Below, piece after piece: positions 61,701-64,000 of a stretch of DNA of 64,000 nt. The notes beneath the pieces are model-generated. The model was given only the letters and a program-made list of their open reading frames with translations, was not told the origin of the DNA and did no database searches. Within the stretch, counting starts at the first letter, position 1. Each line of letters starts with the position of its first letter. Position numbers and translations under genes: made by a program. Origin of the DNA: an uncultured Ruminococcus sp. (GTDB taxonomy: Bacteria > Bacillota > Clostridia > Oscillospirales > Acutalibacteraceae); contig CACYTI010000012.1 in NCBI GenBank assembly GCA_902777275.1, positions 1 through 64,000 of the forward strand, read 5' to 3'.

Positions 61701-62408
61701 ATTCTTGCGGAGTTTGATACTGCTGACGAAGCCCGTCTTGCGCAGCTTGATTTCGACTACAACGGCAAGACAGACATCAACGACGCTACAATGCTCCAGA
61801 GATATCTTGCAGAGATGAAGCTCTCGCAGGGCACCGTTACCGTTAACTACTATTTGACTTCCGGCGGCACTCTTGCCGATTCCGTAACCTTTAAGGACAG
61901 AGTCGGCGACGACTTGGTAGCTCCCACTGTTTCCAAGTTCGGTTACGCGCTCGATACAACCAAGCTTCCCGCTGTTGAGGGCAAGAAGGTTTCGTTCGGC
62001 GCACCCACCGTTGTAAACTACTACTATGTTGAGAGCAGCGACCTCACCGTTAAGCTTCACGTTAAGCACAGCGGCGGCGCCACATGGGATCCCAAGCTCT
62101 GGATCTGGAACACCGAGAACTACAGCGGCAACGTATGGCCGGGCGTGACCCCGACCCTCAACCCCGCTACGGGCTGGATGGACTACACCTTCGAGTATTC
62201 CGACAAGGAGAAGAGCCAGTTCTACAACCTCATCGTTTCCAACGAGGGCAACCCGCAGACCAGCGACCTCAACAAGTTTACAGACAGAGAGCTGTGGATC
62301 GTTATCAACGACGATATCGTAGAGAATCAGACAAACTTCCTGAGCATCTATACGGCTGACCCCGAAAAGGTTTCAGATCCCGCTCAGTTCGAGGCTGTAT
62401 TCGGATAA
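58788..62408 (+). CDS. Secreted type I pullulanase (GH13) with MucBP repeats, dockerin and CBM-like end
   Basis: A 1206-residue debranching enzyme, sister of the preceding one. Signal peptide (1-28), CBM48-like N-domain, FNWGYDP signature and the triad D392 (GFRFDLMG), E421 (WGEGWD) and D520 (ACHDN). Three MucBP repeats (about 738-946), a dockerin pair (about 952-1013: GDVNNDGAITIDDVSALQR, DFDYNGKTDINDATMLQRY), a fourth MucBP-like unit and a C-terminal carbohydrate-binding-like module (KLWIWNTENYSGNVWPG) follow. The ATG at 58788 follows AAGGAGG. The dockerin replaces the membrane anchor of its sister, so it is built for the multi-enzyme complex. Confidence 0.95.
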   Translation: MRTSMKIVSSVLAVCMLASSSVLAGFAAESDSAVGANVDRNVAACEAIDKDYAYTGNDLGATYSPEKTVFKVWSPTATEVTLNRYATGSDSEEGAAKLGTVAMEKLMDGSKWTGVWTATVTGDIVNTYYTYTIKSAHPVSGEMQTAETQDVYSVATGVNGKRSMVCDLDSTDPEGWASDKHVLLDSQSDSTVWEVHVKDLSWDASSGVSDANRGKFLAFTETGTTLNGEGSFPTMVDYLKELGVTTVQINPFYDFQSVDEAGAPDQFNWGYDPQNYNVPEGSYSTNPYDGNVRIKECKQMIQALHNAGISVVMDVVYNHTYSNHKDYSCFQGTVPDYYFRKYYDEESGQDFFSNGSGCGNDVASERAMVNYYVAQSCMYWVNEYHVDGFRFDLMGLMDVELMNKIRTQMDEVDPRLTIWGEGWDLSTRSATYNFEGKRNYMATQKNAAKLDSRVGLFNDSVRDGMKGSVFHADEKGFITGVADSAKAVKAGVFGNSNSSYKSGWLARGPEQCVNYAACHDNATLWDRIADSYTHVGIKQGDPAYAERNEDALKANRLAAAIIYTSQGIPFILAGEEFARTKYGNENSYNAPADLNKLTWGSSVDYADLVAYYKGLMNIRKAFSPLTAPDKSYQSSIKFAGAFNDSTTLIYFTITNDQPGEWNKMAVVYNASPRQQTTLLNDTTVGTDYEWVILAKGDQAGLTPLGTATGKKISVPANSALIAVDKAGYEAAGITDENMGVVEVNFVDQKGKKLDGVDPIHLTGKVGTAYKTVPSAAVSEAYIFDRIEGNETGTFTAAKQTVTYVYRDAAKVTVNYVNEQGETLAPSVVLYGEPGADYTAPDCDTIPERYIFKEIQGSKTGKFTVEEQVVNFVYKDAMVVEVKYVYTDGTELAPSVTLYGEPNAPYTAPESDAIPEIYMFKEMDGEKEGTFGTEPKTVKFIYTDYVPESIRQYGDVNNDGAITIDDVSALQRILAEFDTADEARLAQLDFDYNGKTDINDATMLQRYLAEMKLSQGTVTVNYYLTSGGTLADSVTFKDRVGDDLVAPTVSKFGYALDTTKLPAVEGKKVSFGAPTVVNYYYVESSDLTVKLHVKHSGGATWDPKLWIWNTENYSGNVWPGVTPTLNPATGWMDYTFEYSDKEKSQFYNLIVSNEGNPQTSDLNKFTDRELWIVINDDIVENQTNFLSIYTADPEKVSDPAQFEAVFG

Positions 62409-62432
62409 TTTATCAAATCAAAAAATATTTTT

Positions 62433-62462
62433 GGCGGCACAGCGAAAGCTGTGCTGCTTTTT
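62433..62462 (+). terminator. Terminator of the second pullulanase
   Basis: GCGGCACAGC pairs with GCTGTGCTGC around a GAAA loop, followed by TTTTTT. Confidence 0.9.
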
Positions 62463-62484
62463 GCATTTTACGTTTAAACATGGC

Positions 62485-62588
62485 TGTAGGGGAACCCTTT
62501 GCACCGACGTTTATTACCCGTCCGATTGTCGATAGGAATACAAACGTTTTATTCAACGCCCAAGGGAGCCCGCAAGGGGCTCCCCTAC
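62485..62588. repeat. Dispersed palindromic repeat, copy C (complete)
   Basis: A 104-bp element with GTAGGGG at one end and CCCCTAC at the other, a GGGAGCCC/GGGCTCCC right hairpin and the central CCGTCCGATTGTCGATAGGA shared with copy D and, inverted, with copies A and B. Confidence 0.8.
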
Positions 62589-62628
62589 AAATTAGTTTGA
62601 ATTGTTTATTATACATCTATACATAATT

Positions 62629-62714
62629 GTAGGGGCGACCCTTGCGGTCGCCCTTGCACCGACGTATATTTCCCGTCCGATTGTCGATAGGAAACATAAC
62701 GTTGATTCAGCGAA
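62629..62714. repeat. Dispersed palindromic repeat, copy D (partial)
   Basis: Starts GTAGGGGCGACC with a GGGCGACC/GGTCGCCC hairpin and the shared centre, then loses similarity before the right end. It lies 40 bp from copy C in the same orientation of centre. Confidence 0.75.
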
Positions 62715-62786
62715 AAGGATAACGGTCTATCGTTTCGGCAAACGCGCAAGGCAAACATCATATCCGCGTCTTTTGTATTTTTTATC

Positions 62787-62815
62787 TTGACAAAAAAAAT
62801 ACTTCGTGATATGAT
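62787..62815 (+). promoter_or_regulatory. Promoter of the PadR operon
   Basis: TTGACA, 17 bp, TATGAT, 25 bp before the ATG. The CGTGATATGATGTATTTC stretch over the -10 is partly dyad and may be the PadR site. Confidence 0.75.
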
Positions 62816-62839
62816 GTATTTCATAAAGGGAGGTATGCT

Positions 62840-63175
62840 ATGGATATTCAGTTAAAGCGGGGGCTTTTAGATGTCTGCGTGCTGTCTGCCGTCAAAGACG
62901 GGGATTCATACGGGTATAAAATCATCAAGGACTTAAAGCCGTACATAGAAATGTCCGAATCGACGCTTTACACCGTGTTGAAGCGGCTGGAGGCTTCGGG
63001 CATGGTGGCGGTCAAAACGGCGGAGCACAACGGCAGGCTGCGGAAATACTATCACATTACCGGCGCGGGTATAAAACGCATTGAGGAGTTTAAACGGGAT
63101 TGGCGGGAGATCGTGTCAATCTATCGGTTTGTAATCAAGGAGGACAAAAATGACGAAACAAACGTTTCTTGCTGA
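62840..63175 (+). CDS. PadR-family transcriptional regulator
   Basis: A 111-residue winged-helix repressor of the PadR s2 type: LLDVCVLSAVKDGDSYGYKI, then STLYTVLKRLEASG and RKYYHITGAG. Such regulators usually repress the membrane genes downstream and release on a stress or drug signal. GGGAGG precedes the ATG. It overlaps the DUF1700 gene by 26 bases. Confidence 0.94.
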   Translation: MDIQLKRGLLDVCVLSAVKDGDSYGYKIIKDLKPYIEMSESTLYTVLKRLEASGMVAVKTAEHNGRLRKYYHITGAGIKRIEEFKRDWREIVSIYRFVIKEDKNDETNVSC

Positions 63176-63752
63176 GCTTAGCGAAAAGCTCTCCGATTTG
63201 CCTAAGGAGGATTTGCGGGAACAGCTTAGCTTTTACAGCGAGATGATCGACGATTTGAAGGAGGAGGGCTTTTCTGAGGAAGAGACCTTTCAAAAGATAG
63301 GAAGCGCTGACGAGGTGGCAGAGCGGGTTATTTCCGAGTACCGTCTTTCCGAAAGCGCCCCCGAGACAGCCAAGCCAAACCGCCGCGTGCGCCCGTGGGT
63401 AATCGTGCTTTTGGCGGTCGGCTCGCCGATTTGGCTGTCGCTGCTTATCGCCGCGCTTTCGGTGGCGCTCTCGCTGTATATAACGCTGTGGTCGCTGATA
63501 ATCTCTTTCTGGGCTGTTGTCCTTGCGATCGCGGGGTGTTCGGCGTACGGAATCGCGTCGGCGGCGGTGTTCGCTTTTCAGGGCGATTTTCCAAGATGTA
63601 TTGCAATGCTCGGCATGGGCATTTTCGGAATCGGCTGCTCTATCCTTTTGTTCTTAGGCTGCGTGGCTGCAAGCAGGGGAGTCGTAAGGCTGACCGTTAA
63701 AATCGTTTTGGGAATAAAAAATCTGATAACGGGAAGGGGACGTAACAAATGA
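63150..63752 (+). CDS. DUF1700 membrane protein
   Basis: A 200-residue protein with a cytoplasmic helical start (FLAELSEKLSDLPKEDLREQLSFYSEMIDDL, a split pattern of the DUF1700 family) and four or five membrane helices after residue 75. It occurs together with PadR and a DUF4097 protein in many Firmicutes, with unknown joint role in envelope stress. GGAGG inside the padR end precedes its ATG; the stop overlaps the next start (ATGA). Confidence 0.9.
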   Translation: MTKQTFLAELSEKLSDLPKEDLREQLSFYSEMIDDLKEEGFSEEETFQKIGSADEVAERVISEYRLSESAPETAKPNRRVRPWVIVLLAVGSPIWLSLLIAALSVALSLYITLWSLIISFWAVVLAIAGCSAYGIASAAVFAFQGDFPRCIAMLGMGIFGIGCSILLFLGCVAASRGVVRLTVKIVLGIKNLITGRGRNK

Positions 63753-64000
63753 AAAAAGCGGTAAAGGTCAGTTTGATTGTTGCGGGAGCATTTATACTTA
63801 TTGGAGGCGCTGTATTTGCAGCGGGAATGACGATGTTGAACTGGGATTTCAAAAGGCTGAGCAATGTTAAATACGAAACAAATTCATTCAGCGTGACCGA
63901 AAGCTTTGATAATCTGTCCGTAAAAGCTTATAATGACGATGTGGTGTTTAAGCTGTCCGACGACAACAGCTGCAGGGTAGTTTGTTACGAGCAGCAGAAG
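63749..64000 (+). CDS. DUF4097-like protein, cut by the window end
   Basis: The first 84 codons of a protein with an N-terminal signal-anchor (VSLIVAGAFILIGGAVFAAG) and the start of a beta-helix-like DUF4097 adhesin/exported domain (SFDNLSVKAYNDDVVF). The ATG overlaps the DUF1700 stop by 4 bases, so it is the third gene of the PadR operon. The 3' end lies outside. Confidence 0.82.
   Translation, partial: MKKAVKVSLIVAGAFILIGGAVFAAGMTMLNWDFKRLSNVKYETNSFSVTESFDNLSVKAYNDDVVFKLSDDNSCRVVCYEQQK

Overview
The window looks like a chromosomal segment of a low-to-moderate GC, gut-type Firmicute of the Ruminococcaceae, and its gene content is closest to an amylolytic Ruminococcus such as R. bromii. The grounds are four secreted proteins carrying type I dockerin pairs (three starch-active GH13 enzymes and one cysteine-peptidase-like protein), a fifth GH13 enzyme with MucBP repeats and a membrane anchor, clostridial sporulation genes (yqfC, yqfD, a ylbJ-like gene) and a SCIFF/ranthipeptide locus. 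The species call is inference; no rRNA is present.

Layout. 1-3.8 kb: tRNA-Gly inside a long inverted repeat, then a dockerin alpha-amylase whose 3' end is broken by a 335-bp out-of-frame tandem duplication. 3.9-17 kb: housekeeping genes (GNAT, Bcp peroxiredoxin, endonuclease IV, radical SAM, GpsA, a GT-C-like membrane protein, sugar transferase, RodA, formate-THF ligase, TsaE-TsaB-RpiB, a small XRE regulator), with a probable 6S RNA and an apparent small RNA gene near 10 kb. 17.1-17.8 kb: an isolated promoter-to-terminator unit of about 660 nt with no ordinary gene, only a 35-codon ORF with a strong Shine-Dalgarno; this is the least explained locus. 18-36 kb: phosphohexomutase, TyrRS, MscL, extracytoplasmic small proteins, a YlbJ-AsnB-PAP2 operon divergent from YqfC-YqfD-YmdB, then FakA-RecG-DacF. 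36-41.7 kb: a STAS/PP2C-HATPase partner-switching pair, SCIFF precursor plus its radical SAM maturase, dispersed palindromic repeats and a transglutaminase-like protein. 41.7-48 kb: MurC, RlmD, acyltransferase, DUF4139 protein, AlkD-like protein. 48-62.4 kb: a starch-degradation island. It holds a lipoprotein, a pyrB-DUF308-amylase run, a dockerin cysteine-peptidase-like protein and two pullulanases. 62.4-64 kb: more palindromic repeats and a PadR-DUF1700-DUF4097 operon cut by the window end.

How the parts work together. The two alpha-amylases cut alpha-1,4 bonds and the two pullulanases cut alpha-1,6 bonds. Dockerins would dock three of the enzymes and the peptidase-like protein onto cohesins encoded elsewhere, while the MucBP/TM pullulanase stays on the cell surface. 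The phosphohexomutase can feed released glucose into the cell. Start codons were chosen from Shine-Dalgarno position and signal peptides; several lie downstream of the longest possible start, and some are TTG or GTG. All calls come from reading the sequence alone; no database search was run.
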